Positions 11,146 through 22,387 of a DNA stretch of 64,000 nucleotides are shown in pieces. How positions within the stretch are numbered: the first letter of the stretch is position 1; the number at the start of each line of letters is the position of its first letter. Below the pieces are notes generated by a model. That model saw only the letters and a list, made by a program, of their open reading frames with translations, had not been told where the DNA came from and did not search any database. The position numbers and the translations under genes were made by a program. Origin of the DNA: Adiantum capillus-veneris (Eukaryota; Streptophyta; Polypodiopsida; Polypodiales; Pteridaceae); assembly GCA_014529385.2 (NCBI GenBank), contig CM043955.1, positions 137,817,108 through 137,881,107 on the forward strand, given 5' to 3'.

Positions 11146-14100
11146 ATGGCTGACAATAATCAAGAGAGTAGAATGAACATTGATAGCTTTGATTTTGCAC
11201 ATGAAGGTGCTAATGATGACGCTCCCATGTTTGTGAATTATCTCGTCACTAGGTTATAGCAAGCTATGGGCAACCCTGCTTTGCAAGCCGAAGTTACAAC
11301 AACTTCGTGCTTATGGAATTTCCCTTCCTCTCCAAGAGGAGATAGAGCTTAGGAGGCCTCTTGAAGAGACCCCCAAAAGAAGACTCTCTCCCATTCGGAG
11401 GAATCCAAAGAGCAAGAAAGCAATGAAAGTTTAAGTTCCTCTGAAGATGTGGCTCCACGAAGACGGCAGTCTAGACGATCGCCCACTCCTCCCAAGAGGA
11501 AAAGATCAACACATAGTCCTTCTCCTCATCACTCTGAAAGGCAAGAGAGGAAACAAAGGTCTAGGAAGAGGTCACCCTCTTCTCCTTCTTCTTCACCTTC
11601 CTCCTCTTCTGACGAAAGTTATGGTTATTCTCCTGGAGAATACAAGAGGGGAGGACATCGCAAATCATTTCTTGCATGGCGAAGGTCACAAAAGCTAAAG
11701 AAGTTCAAGGAGGGAGGAAAGAGTATCTCTTTTATCACCTATGATGGCACCTTTGGTGCTACCGACAAAGTGTTGGCCTTCATCCAGCAATTTGATGCGG
11801 CCTTTGGAGATGAGGGCTTCACAGAGTCCTCTAAGCTACGCCATGTAGCTATGCACTTCCAAAAATCAGCTCGTCAATGGTGGGCTAGCCTTCATGGAAA
11901 TGGTGAAGCCCCAAAGACATGGAAAACTCTATGAGTTTCCATCATGAAGCAATTCCTTGCAAGAAATGCAAAGGACAAAGTGCTTACCGAATGGCGCAGC
12001 TTGAAGCTCCTCTCCCATGAGTCTATCCACAAATATGTAGACAAGTTTTGGGATTTACATCTCAAGGCTACTGTCTTTCAAAAGATAGACTTTGCCGAGC
12101 AAAGGCAGCAATTCTGTGCGGGATTACCTGAAGAGATGGCCGAATACATAAACTCTCAATGGCCTGGTACTATTAGCGAAGTAATCCATCACACCATGGT
12201 TGCTTCACGCATCAATTTCCATCAAGGGGCTAGACGTAATGTCAAGCCCATGGAAAACAAAGACAAAAATGATGCAAAGGGGAAAACCAATGTTCAAAAT
12301 ACTTCCCAAGTCAATTCCAACAACAACAACAATCGGTCCAAGGAGAATGGAGTTTACAAAGCTAAAAATAAACTCTCTCTTGAAGAGCTTGAAGCTTTTT
12401 GCAAGGACCATAAGTGTTTCAAGTGTGGGGAGCAAGGACATGGCTATCGCTCTTGCCCCAAGAAGAATACTCGCAATGATACTCCTAGGGCTTCCACCAT
12501 CGAAGCTCCAAAAGAGGATGCTCATTGCAAAGGATCATCACTTTCCTATGCTTGGGGAAAGGTAAGAGAGCATGATGCCTTCATCTTGTTTGACCCTGGC
12601 TCTACTCTTAACTTCATATGAATGGAGTTGGCCACCAAGTTGGGCATTCAAGCTTTTGAGATGGGAGATATAGTAGTGGTCGATGCAGCTTTCAAGGGAC
12701 AACAAGCCTTTGTTACTCCCTTGATTGGGAAGTTGAGGCTTCATGTCCAAAGCTATGTCGACAAGGAAGACTTCTTCATCTCTCCTCTCCAACATGAGGA
12801 TGTTATCCTAGGGGCACCATGGTTTGATCGCATGGTTGCCAACATGAAGTTCCCTGAAAGGAGAATCTACTTCACCTACAGGGGAAAGAACATGTATATA
12901 GATGCTAGTGAGCGTGGTCGCACTATTCCACTTGTAAATCCTCTTGCTTTTGATAAGTCAATGAAGAGCTTAGTTTCTGCGTACATGATTTTTGTCAAAG
13001 AGTCTCTAAAAGATACTAATGTTTCATCAAATGTAAATGGTAGGAATCAAGAAGAGTTAGACTTGTCTAATTTTCTAAAAGGATTCCAAGATGTGTTCAT
13101 CGATGATATCCCTATGGACCTACCTCCAAAACGAGGGGATGATGACCATCGTATTGAGCTCCTTCCAGGACGCTCACCGCCTAACAAACCTCCTTATCGA
13201 GTCTCACAAGATCAACAAGAGGAGATTATGAGGCAAGTACAGGAATTGGTAGACAAAGGGATGGTGAGGCCTAGTTCCTCTCCCTTTTGTTCTCCAGTCC
13301 TTTTAGTGCAAAAGAAAGATGGTACATACCGTATGTGTGTGGACTATCGAGCACTAAACCATATCACTATCAAAAACAGATTTCCCATACCTCGGGTAGA
13401 AGATCTGTTTGATAAGCTACAAGGCTCGACCTACTTCAGTAGGATTGACCTTAAGAGTGGCTATCATCAAATAAGGATAGTGGATGAAGATATCTTAAAG
13501 ACCGCGTTTCGCACAACGTTTGGTCTTTATGAATATCTAGTCATGCCTTTTGGCTTAACTAATGCACCAGCTACGTTCAATCGTTTGATGGAGAAAATTT
13601 TTAGACCATACCGCAAATTCACTGGAGTGTTCTTTGATGATATCATCATGTAATCCAAGTCTTTGGAGGAACATAAGAAACATCTCCAAGTGATTTTTCA
13701 AGCATTGAGGGAGAACAAGTTTTTTCTGAACCAAAAGAAAAGCGAATTCTTCCTACAAGAGATTCAATATCTAGGTCATATTATCTCTAAAGATGGTATC
13801 CAAATGGATCCATCAAAGTTAGAGGTAATAAAAGCATGGCCTAACCCAAGAAATCTACATGAGCTAAGAAGCTTTGTTGGTATGTGCGCATACTATAGAC
13901 GCTTCATAACAAAATTCTCTCAAGTAGCAGGACCACTACACGACTTAACTAAGAAGAACGTTAAGTTTGTGTGGACTGCTAAGGAGCAAAATGATTTTGA
14001 AAAGCTCAAAGAGAAGCTTACTTCCCAACCAGTCCTCGTGCTTCCGGATCTCTCAAAGCCATTTGAGGTCCAATGTGATGCTTGTGGTGATTGCGTTGGA

Positions 14101-15909
14101 GCAGTTTTGCTTCAAGAAGGGCATGCCATAGCATATGAGAGCCAAAGGCTCAATATTGATGAACGAGTCTTGGGCATTGATGAGAAAGAGCTTTTAGTTG
14201 TTCTACATGCCCTAGACACATGGAAGCATTACCTATTGGGGACTCCATTTATCCTACGAACCGACAACCAAAGTCTCAAGTATTTCATGACGCAAACCAA
14301 GCTTTTCGACAAACAAATGAGATGGGTAAATTTTCTTTCGCAATTTAATTTCCATATTGCTCACATAGCTGGTAAGCACAATCAAGTGGCCGATGCACTT
14401 TCACGATGACCCAAAGTTAATGCGTTGTCTATAGCTACTCACAATGATCTATCCTCTATGATAGATGAGTATGCTACTGACCCTGACTTTAGAGACATAA
14501 TGTCAGCCCTTGATTTGGGGAAGAAAGAGGAACCATTCACCTTGCAGGATGGTTATCTTCTCCACGGAAATAGGCTATGTGTTACCCATTCCCTTCGTGA
14601 GAAAGTTATGTATGAATCCCATGCTCCTCCATATGCGGGGCATCGAGGTATTCAACCTACTCTCCGAGGAGTAGAGACGTACTTCTATTGGCCTACCATG
14701 AAAGTAGACATACAAGAGTATGTTTCAAAATGTGTAGTATGCCAAAAGACCAAGTATGATAGAGGGAAGCAACCTAGATTACTCCAGCCATTGCCCATTC
14801 CAAATTCACCATGGGAGAGTATATCCATGGATTTCATCTTTGGATTACCCAAGTCTATCCATGGGAATACAGGAATATAGACAATAGTTGACAGGTTTAG
14901 CAAGCAAGCACACTTTATTCCTGTCAAAAAGACTATTAAGGCACATCAAATGGTAACTCTCTTCATATCTCAGATTTTCAAGCACCATGGATTACCCACA
15001 TCCATCATGTTAGATAGAGATCCTAGAATGACCAGTAATTTCTGGAAAGGTCTCTTTGAAAATCTAGGAACAAGATTGGATTTCTCTTCGGCCTATCACC
15101 CACAAACGGATGGCCAAAGTGAGATAGCCAATCTCACGATACTCGATCTACTCAAGACTTATGTTACCGAAGTAGATCAACGCTCACAATGGGAAAAGTA
15201 CTTACCTCTTGTAGAGTATGCCTACAATAATACTGTACATACTTCTACGGGAAAAGCACCTTTTGAGATCATTGAGGGAAGACCTAAAAGTCCCTTGATA
15301 CTCAAAGTACATGGGAAGATCTTCGCCGCCGATGAGTATAGCCGTGACCTACAAGAATCTTTTCAAAAGATTAGGGAGGCTATATCCATCTCTCAACAAA
15401 GACAAAAAGCTGTTGCTGATAAGCACAGAAGAGCCTTAATGTTCAAAGAAAATGATTGGGTCTTACTCAAGTTTCCTAAGGCTCGATTAAGACAAACGAC
15501 GGGAAAAAATCCTACAGGCCATCAAAAGTATTATGCTAAACTAGCAAAAAGATACTATGGTCCTTTCCAAATGTTGAAGCCCATCAATGAGACTGCTTAT
15601 CAACTCAAGTTGCCCAACCATTGGCTCATACACAATGCCTTTTATGTATGCCTACTTAAGCCCTACAAAGGAGAGCCACCAACTGAACCAATTATTGAAG
15701 ACCCTCCCGAAGTTGAAGACCAAGAAGAGGTGCTACAACCCGAAGCTGTTCTTCGGCATGAAGACAAGGTACTACGACATGGTAAGATTATCCGACGGTA
15801 TCTTATTAAGTTCAAAAATTATCCTTTTGAAGATGCTAGATGGATGCAAGGAATACAGCTTAAGGATAGTATAAACCTTGTCAATGCTTACAATGCTACA
15901 TTAGAGTAA
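11146..15909 (+). pseudogene. gag-pol: Chromovirus gag-pol polyprotein, broken by stops
   Basis: Structural protein plus all replication enzymes of the chromovirus. From 11449 to 15909 a single frame is kept, interrupted at 11932 (TGA), 12619 (TGA), 13651 (TAA), 14407 (TGA) and 14878 (TAG). From the likely start ATG at 11146 to 11449 there is also a TAG at 11257 and two apparent frameshifts (near 11295 and 11400). Domain order: gag core with WWASLHG (about 11720-12150); zinc knuckle CFKCGEQGHGYRSCPKK (near 12420); protease FDPGSTLNF (near 12590); reverse transcriptase with [11 protein letters not shown] and FFDDI (13180-13660); RNase H (14040-14400) with VADALSR at its end; integrase with HHCC zinc finger and a D-D-E set in SMDFIFGLP, LDRDPRMTS and DGQSEIAN (14600-15200); and a C-terminal chromodomain, YLIKFKNYPFEDARW (15800-15845). 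The chromodomain places it among chromoviruses. The clade is not assigned. Confidence 0.95.
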
Positions 15910-16251
15910 GCAAATGTACAAATTTCTTTTAAATGACTCATGTTTTTGTCTTATAAGACTAGTCCTCTTTTTAATTGTGCACAAATTTAACTAGTATGCA
16001 TGCTTAGAATCATGTTTGTGATGACGACGTCTCTCAAACACCAAGTAGAATTTGTCACTCTACTTTGGGAGAATGAAATGGACTAAAGAGCAGACATGCT
16101 TGCGGCAGCTATGTCTCCCAAGCACCAAATGGATTAGTCATCCATCTTGGAAAGATGTCGTAGGGTAAAAAGGGATCCTCTACCCGCTAAGTAAACTTGA
16201 CTAATGACTAAAGCTTTATCTCTTCTACCTCATGGTCGAGGATGACTATGA
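15910..16251 (+). other. Chromovirus 3' non-coding region, left of the insertion
   Basis: Non-coding stretch after the pol stop. It matches, in reverse complement, 63430-63769 of the second chromovirus copy. In that copy the block runs straight into the polypurine tract and 3' LTR. Here it is cut at 16251 by the DNA transposon and resumes at 25904. Confidence 0.85.
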
Positions 16252-16271
16252 CATTAGGAAAAATATGAACC
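16252..16271 (+). repeat. Left terminal inverted repeat of element 1
   Basis: CATTAGGAAAAATATGAACC pairs with 25884-25903. The same CATTAGG start occurs at both ends of element 2 (30177 and 41459) and of the MITE at 30219-30678. Confidence 0.85.
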
Positions 16272-16831
16272 CTCTAGGGGCCCTTTGGGATTAAGGTTAA
16301 TTAGAGGCCAGCCAATGAGAAGAGGGTGGTGGACACACTCTATGCCCTCAAAAATGTAGGGGGACAAAGTAGTTTTACACTTCTTAAATGGGCTCTTACC
16401 TAGTGAGAAGGTGGGGTGGGGGGTGGGCCATATGGAACCTCCAACTTCCCTCCTTTTTGATCAGGTTTTGAAAAAATCCCAAAAATTTGAAATTTTTCAA
16501 AATTTGCAAAACTCAAATTTCATCTTCTGAAAACCCCCTAAAACTATTTTATGGTCAATAAAGCATTTTTTGATCTCAAAAAGTCAAAACGTGCATCCAA
16601 AAACCCTAAAATTCAAATTTTTTATAAAACTTTTGAAAAATCTTTTTTTGCTATCTAGAGCTCCTCCAAAAGAAGTTATTAAGCAAAAAGTGATTTTCTC
16701 TCTCTAGAACCCCTTTTTCAACCCCTCCTTGGTTGCAACCATCACACTCATCCTCTACTCCAACACACTCTCTCTCTACACCATCTCCATTGCTGTAGCA
16801 AGGAAGCTCCTCTCTCCTCCCTTACCACCTT

Positions 16832-16925
16832 CCATTGCCACACCAAGCAAGGGTTATCCACCTTCTCCTCCCATTGCCACACCAAGCAAGGGTTATCCAC
16901 CTTCTCCTCCCATTGCCACAAGGGT
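16832..16925 (+). repeat. 39-bp tandem repeat, about 2.5 copies
   Basis: The phrase CCATTGCCACACCAAGCAAG recurs at 16832 and 16871, with a shortened copy at 16910; the period is 39 bp. It lies in the presumed leader or promoter of gene B. The overlapping 119-codon frame (16729-17088) is mostly this repeat and is not called. Confidence 0.85.
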
Positions 16926-17012
16926 TAACCACCTTCTCATATCACTTTATCCCACCTACATTGTAGCAACAAGCAAGGTCCTTCTCCTCCTCCTAGTTTT
17001 CTTTCCTCAACC

Positions 17013-18353
17013 ATGGCCAACTCTACTTCGCAAAGGCGGCCAAAGGATGAGGTCACAGCAGTTGCATGCCACAACACTAGAGGTGTAGATGATGAGTGGG
17101 TGCCACAAGAGTTCACTAAAGGTGCTTGGGTATACATGCAACCATCTGCTATTGGCCCTCACCGTGTGCGGAATCGTGCAAACTTGGATCTTCATTGGAA
17201 AGGAAAGCTCCTTGGCTTCAAGAACCGAAAAGACAAGGGGACCGTAGCCATTGTGCAACATGTTTTCTCAATGTCAACCATGCACTTGCAACAACCACCT
17301 CGATTTCCAACACATTGTAAGTACATGTTTTGAGAATACAAAGCTAGGTGTGAAATCACAGTGTAATGTTATTATGGATTCATACTTAATATTTGTCATG
17401 CATTTATAGTCATATTTCCATCCACGTTGGTGGAGGAGCAGCCACTACATAGTCTCTCCGGCACATTCAATGCTATACATGCGGATATTGGAGCAATAAT
17501 GTTCCCACATCTTTGCCTAACCAAACTGGTTCAAAGAAGGATTTTCTTCTATTCTCACTCCTATATTGTCCCTACTTCTACACAAGCGTTTGGAACGCTT
17601 GAACCCATCAAAGTAACTTCCTTATTAAGTATGGAGTGGCCGGTCCCAGATTTGTGGTCGGTAGCATCTTTCAAGCAAAAGATGATAATGGATGTCCAAA
17701 ACTCTTTGAAATACTCTAAAGCTTCTAGGTCTGTGGGCTTGAGTTGGTGTTTGCCTATTCATTGTTTTGTGCACATTTTTAAAGAGTTTGGATTTGTGGA
17801 GACTACCACAATGCTTGTATGTAAAGATGCGCATTACGAGGAATTAGGAAGGCTTTTAGAAGAGGACTGGGGTTTTGTGGAGGGCATGCACAACGGGGAC
17901 CGGTACCGTTGTAAGGTTGGAGCTTCAGGTATTGGAATGCGCTATTTGAAATCCCGAACCTCCTTGTACATACGATTTCACTATGATCGTTGGATGTGCA
18001 AGCTTGGAGTGTGGACTCCCTTACAGAGTGTAGATGGCGCTATTCCAAGATTTGACATTGCAGTGAAGATGCCCAACGATGCTTTGGAGGCAGTCCAAGT
18101 GAACAAGCATTGGACTCTCAGTAATGTTCCAGAACATTTGGTTATTATGGGTTTTGAGGCCCTTCAACAAGCACAATTTTGTTTACAAGGTCACAAGGTG
18201 AGAATCCTTCCACCACATTTTTAATACATCATGGTTTGTCGATCATTGGATGCTTATGGTAATGAATGTCCGTAGATTGGGAAGAGAATGGAAGACAAAT
18301 TGAAGGTCGAGGAGGACTGGGGGATAGATGGAACTATGCTATGGATTTTATAA
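17013..18353 (+). CDS. Gene B of element 1: three-exon unknown protein, 389 aa
   Basis: The start ATG lies in a strong context (ACCATGG). Exon 1 is 17013-17316, exon 2 17410-18197, exon 3 18276-18353. Both introns (93 and 78 bp) are GT-AG and keep the frame: exon 1 ends CAT-T and exon 2 supplies TC, giving a phenylalanine, and exon 2 to 3 joins in phase 0 before a TAA stop. The joined frame has no internal stop. Residues about 30-90 contain WVYMQPS, LHWKGKLLGF and GTVAIVQHVF, a pattern that loosely recalls BAH- or Tudor-like chromatin modules; this is only a suggestion. The rest has aromatic-rich segments (LYIRFHYDRWMCKLGVW) that I do not recognise. Gene C follows about 250 bp downstream on the same strand. 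It may be a transposition accessory protein. Confidence 0.6.
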
Positions 18354-18510
18354 CTTTGTAACTCTTGCAATTTTCATATTGATCCCCGCTGTAATCAACA
18401 TGATTTGCTTCGGCAAATCATGCCTTTGAATATAATTTTTTGCATTGGGATGAGAAATCATTTTTTGGTGAAAGTGCATTTATTTTTAATGTCTTAAAAA
18501 AAGGGTCCAT

Positions 18511-18518
18511 TATAAAAG
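18511..18518 (+). promoter_or_regulatory. TATA box of gene C
   Basis: TATAAAAG, 82 bp before the gene C start codon and just after the end of gene B. It suggests that gene C has its own promoter. Confidence 0.6.
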
Positions 18519-18599
18519 GGGGGCCACCTAACTCATTCACTATTTTCACTTTTGCAACTCTTGAGCTCCTCCGCTCTCTATCTACACCCCAGGCTAGAC

Positions 18600-20177
18600 A
18601 TGGATGCTGCCACTGCCTCTGCATCTGCACCCACATCCACCCCTTTGTCACGCTTCATCCTCTTCCTCGAGGACACCAAATACAAAGGGAAGTTGGACCT
18701 CCACACCTTTTTGACTCGTCTCCCTGACCTTGACGCCACAGTTGCCATTCACATGGATGCATTTGAGGAGATTTTTGTGTTCATGGAGGAGCACATCATA
18801 AAATATTCTGTATCTATCCCCCCACATGCAGGGATTTGGGTGCCTTGCGATCTTTTGCGCTATATACACAAAGGTGATTGCCCATTCTCCAAGCGGTTGC
18901 AACGATTCCAAGAAATTGCAACTGATGCAGGCCATTACTTGGACGAGCAAGCCCCTGGGGTGTCAGCGCTCAAGAAGCGTAAGTTGGGGGTGGAGTACCT
19001 TTCTCGGCTTGCAACATTTATCTTCTTGGTGAGCGAGGAACCTGATCTGGAGGAGCTCCGCTTACCACAACTTCAAGTTGGGTCCTTTATCAAGGACACC
19101 AAGGAGCAGCAGGTTATACCTATGAACCCTGCAGCGGAAGGAAAAGCACACCGGCTCGAGTACCCTAGGGGTCTTGAGGAAGTGGTTGAGAAATCCATAG
19201 TTGTGGCTGGCCCTAGTGACACTCCAGTGCCACTACCACTGATGGATGTGGCTATCCCAGAGGTAGAAATAAGCTGCTTCTCCTCACTGTTAGTGGATGG
19301 GGAGGAGTATGTGTTCCTACATGATTTGGAGAAAGCATTTGGACTACGCATGGATGAATGCTTGAGCGTGCTATGCAACAGCAACAAATGTCCCTTAGAC
19401 AATACGCCAGATGCCCCAGAAAGCAAGCTCTTGCCAGATGGGGACTCTGTTGCTGACACTATTGCAGTTGTATGTGCGGAGGTCCTGGAAGCAGAGTAGT
19501 TGCACGTGGCCGATGAAGATTTCCAAGCCACTCAAGCCAAGGTTGAGGCTACTAGGATGCCTATGCCATTATGCAACCTCCCATCTGATGATCCAAAGCT
19601 CGTATCTGTGGTGCATGGGAGCATTGACTTGGATGCAAAGGGCAACAGGGAGGAGGACGACAAGGAGCAGGAGGTAAACTGTATCCTAATTTTCGTGTTA
19701 CTATTTTATCCTTCATTGTCTTTTTTCTCAACCTTCATCGGTTTATGACAGGATGTTGTGGAGGTTGATGATTTTGCTGCAAGGATGGGTGGCAAGCGGA
19801 CGGGCTTTGGACCTCAAGCTTCCCTTGCGCATTACCTAGGACAACTCCCCCCTGGTGATGTGGTCATTATCCATAATGAATTTACTCCCCAAGCCCATTT
19901 TATGACTTGTTCGTTAAAAGCTTTGAACAAGTTTTTGTGTTTGAGCACCATTGCTCAAACTGCGCATCAAGTGTTCCTAGTGCGTAGATCCCTTGTATGC
20001 ACAACGTTTGGCACTGTCTTTCGTGGTAAAGTGCTTGCCCAGATAGGGATACATGCTTCCATTGGCTCAACTGACCTAAAGGCCATAGCGCAGTCCCTCT
20101 TGACTGGGGAGTTGCCTTACGCGCAAAATAGGCGCCAAGAAATGGTCAAAAAAATTATGAACTCCTCAGATACATGA
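18600..20177 (+). pseudogene. Gene C of element 1: two-exon unknown protein, one in-frame TAG
   Basis: Exon 1 is 18600-19673 and exon 2 19752-20177, joined over a 78-bp GT-AG intron in phase 0, about 499 codons. One TAG at 19497-19499 (codon 300) interrupts an otherwise open frame; the codons on both sides are of the same acidic composition, so a single nonsense change is likely. An alternative is a 299-aa protein that really ends there. The N-terminus is A/S/T/P-rich. The middle has VDGEEYVFLHDLEKAFGLRM, and the C-terminal 60 residues (FGTVFRGKVL ... STDLKAIAQSLL) faintly resemble a BEN-type DNA-binding helix set. Neither resemblance is firm. The gene converges on the H3-like gene across the hairpin cluster. 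Confidence 0.5.
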
Positions 20178-20307
20178 TGTAAAATCACCGTTTTGGAAGG
20201 AATAAAAAATATTTGAAATTGTCTCTCTATATTGCAAATTCTTTTGAAAGTGATTTGTCAATCTTCAAAATTGTTTCAGTTGGTGATATGAATTTTTATT
20301 TGTTTGG

Positions 20308-21211
20308 TGACTTTGTAATTTCAAGTTCTATATGTAATTGCAGTCAATTTCAGTAAATTTGTGCTTTTTAAGTACCCTTGGGGGTAGATAAGCCTATAAG
20401 GGCAAAAAAAAAGCCTGGCCACAAGGGCGCGCAAATGGCCCATCCATCAGTTTTGGATGGGCCATTTGCGCGCCCTTGTGGCCAGGATTTTTTTTGCCCC
20501 TCTTAGGCTAATCTACCCCCTAGGATACCTACAAAGCACAAATTGATTGCAATGGATTGGTTTTGCATCACTCATTTAGATGCACCCTTTTTATGGCAAT
20601 TCCAGCATATGTTCACACTCAAGGACACTAGAAAAGGTGAAATCAATTATGAGATGAAGTTTCCAACACACTATCACCTGCTTCAGCTATACCTAGTACA
20701 CCCCTGCACCAAAAAGTCCAATTACATTGGACATTTGAAAAATCCAAATTACTGTTGCATAGACACTTGGTTTCACAATATGTTATTTATTTTTATATCC
20801 TGTAGGGAATTCAAAGCTTGAAATGGCCAAAAAAGGGTGTCCACAAGGATCCATGTAAAATAACGATGCAAAACCAATAGGTTTTAGTAAATTTGTGCTT
20901 TGTAGGTATCCTAGGGGGTAGATAAGCCTACAAGGGGCAAACAAAGCATGGCCACAAGGGCGCGCAAATGGCCCATCCATCACTTTTGGATGGGCCATTT
21001 GCGCACCCTTGTGGCCAGGCTTTTTTTTGCCCCTAGTAGGCTAAACTACCCCCTAGGATACCTACAAAGCACAAATTTATTGCAATGGATTGGTTTTGTA
21101 TCATTCATTTAGATGCACCTTATAGGTTTATCTACCCTCAAGGGTACTTAAAAAGCACAAATTTACTGAAATTGACTACAGTTACATACAGAACTTGAAA
21201 TTACAAAGTCA
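20308..21211. repeat. Nested inverted repeats with two long hairpins
   Basis: The outer arms 20308-20401 and 21118-21211 are inverted copies of about 94 bp. Between them are two similar hairpins: 20414-20486, with a perfect 33-bp stem and 7-base loop, and 20949-21017, the same stem with a few mismatches. Both have extended imperfect arms (about 20357-20553 and 20886-21090), and the two hairpins are themselves flanked by inverted copies of GATGCAAAACCAAT. The cluster lies exactly between the convergent ends of gene C and the H3-like gene. It may be foldback-type insertions or a shared 3'-end structure. Confidence 0.85.
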
Positions 21212-21349
21212 TTTCATTACAAAGATAATAGACACAGTAGACACAACTGTTGATCATATTTTCATTGGAAAGTCAAATCATTACAAAGATAAGGGTATGC
21301 AATACAAAAAGAGGGGTAACTTCGGCTAATGCACGAAGTCTCGTCGCAA

Positions 21350-22222
21350 TCAATGTGCAAGCTGCATATCTTTTGGCTGTATTGTCACTCGCTTTGCATG
21401 TATGGCGCATAGGTTGGTATCTTCCAACACCGAAATGATGTGGGCCTCTGCAGCTTTTTGAATAGCCTCTAGCGCTATTGCTTGCATTCTATACTGATTT
21501 CCATAGCTTTGAAGCACCTCCTTTACAGTGCGAGCAAAGGGGGCGCGTTGAATCAAAAGCTCCGTCGTCTTGTGGTAGTGGCGGATTTCTGCAAATGCCC
21601 TTGCTATTTTTCGGCGCCGCTGCGGTTGTCTTGGGGGCACTTGCACATTTGCTGGCGGGCGGCGTTTAGGCTTCTTGAAAAACTTAGACTTGCGCCTGTT
21701 TACATGCTTAGGGGCTAGTTCTGCAGCCTCTTCTGATTCTTCCTCTTCCCTTGGCTGCCGATCTTGTCGTGTGGGGAGAGCTCCCTGGCCTCCATGCAAT
21801 GTCTTTCCCCCAACGGCCACCCGGTGTGTGCGCGGTATTTTTTCTCGCAGCCATGGTGGCTCACTCTCTGATTCAGTGTCTGTATGAACCACCCGAGTCC
21901 TGGATGGTCCTGCTTGTGATTGGTAGCGCGACGGCTGCTCCCTATCGGACTCTGTTGTTTGCTGGCCCTCTTCTTCTCTCCAGTGCTGGGCACGTTGCTT
22001 CATTCTCCTTCTAGGTGTTATATCTTGAGGAGGTGGAGATTCAACAGTCCTCAATGACTCTCGTGCCCTACCACCATGCCCACTACCAGATGAGTTCCTG
22101 AAACGGCTAGGCGTTCGTGGCCATTTTCTTGTGCCTTTAAGCCATGACGGCTTCTCACATCCTTGGAGGGTGTTTTTGTTGGCAGGTGGATGCTCTTTCG
22201 CGGTTTGTTTGGTGCGCGCCAT
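21350..22222 (-). CDS. Histone H3-like protein with long tail, transposon-encoded
   Basis: Intact 290-codon frame. Residues 1-8 are MARTKQTA, identical to the canonical histone H3 start including lysine 4. Residues 9 to about 200 are a basic and acidic, R/E/P/S-rich tail that replaces the short H3 tail and lacks the usual ARKS block. Residues about 202-290 align without gaps to the H3 fold: FAEIRHYHKTTELLI (alphaN and alpha1), a loop 1 of canonical length with RMQ in place of RFQ, then EDTNLCAIHAKRVTIQPKD (L2 and alpha3). It ends QLAH, missing the final RRIRGERA of H3; the in-frame codons beyond the TGA read LRRDFVH, so the end may have been lost to a stop mutation. Loop 1 lacks the extra residue usual in centromeric H3. 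It lies 165 bp downstream of gene A on the same strand, with its own TATA box. A role in packaging or targeting transposon DNA is inference. Confidence 0.85.
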   Translation of the reverse strand: MARTKQTAKEHPPANKNTLQGCEKPSWLKGTRKWPRTPSRFRNSSGSGHGGRARESLRTVESPPPQDITPRRRMKQRAQHWREEEGQQTTESDREQPSRYQSQAGPSRTRVVHTDTESESEPPWLREKIPRTHRVAVGGKTLHGGQGALPTRQDRQPREEEESEEAAELAPKHVNRRKSKFFKKPKRRPPANVQVPPRQPQRRRKIARAFAEIRHYHKTTELLIQRAPFARTVKEVLQSYGNQYRMQAIALEAIQKAAEAHIISVLEDTNLCAIHAKRVTIQPKDMQLAH

Positions 22223-22278
22223 TTCGTTGGTAAGAGCTCACCTGTTCTTAAGAAATGAGTGGTTTATGAGAGCATGCA

Positions 22279-22287
22279 ATATTTATA
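22279..22287 (-). promoter_or_regulatory. TATA box of the H3-like gene
   Basis: On the minus strand CTTATAAATATTG lies about 57 bp before the ATG at 22222. Beside it is the near-palindrome AGGGCCCATTTAAAAAGGGC. Confidence 0.6.
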
Positions 22288-22387
22288 AGGGCCCATTTAA
22301 AAAGGGCCCTGCTCACACTAAATTTTTTTTAAAAAGTATTATTTTTTAAATAAACATGTCACTAAGAGTTGGACCTTGCGTTCACGT

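Noticed and set aside
12205-12525. 106-codon minus-strand frame opposite gag
   Set aside because: Antisense shadow of the gag zinc-knuckle region.
19073-19531. 152-codon minus-strand frame opposite gene C
   Set aside because: Serine-rich shadow; the plus strand has splice-consistent coding and a TATA box.
21675-22014. Plus-strand frames overlapping the H3-like gene
   Set aside because: Shadows of an intact minus-strand histone-fold frame.
21350-22222. The H3-like frame as an ordinary host histone gene
   Set aside because: It lies between transposon ends, has a tail of about 190 extra residues, lacks the normal H3 C-terminus and is paired with gene A; a second element shows the same pairing.
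21350-22222. Calling the H3-like protein a centromeric H3
   Set aside because: Loop 1 has canonical length and the N-terminus is MARTKQTA; neither fits typical CenH3.
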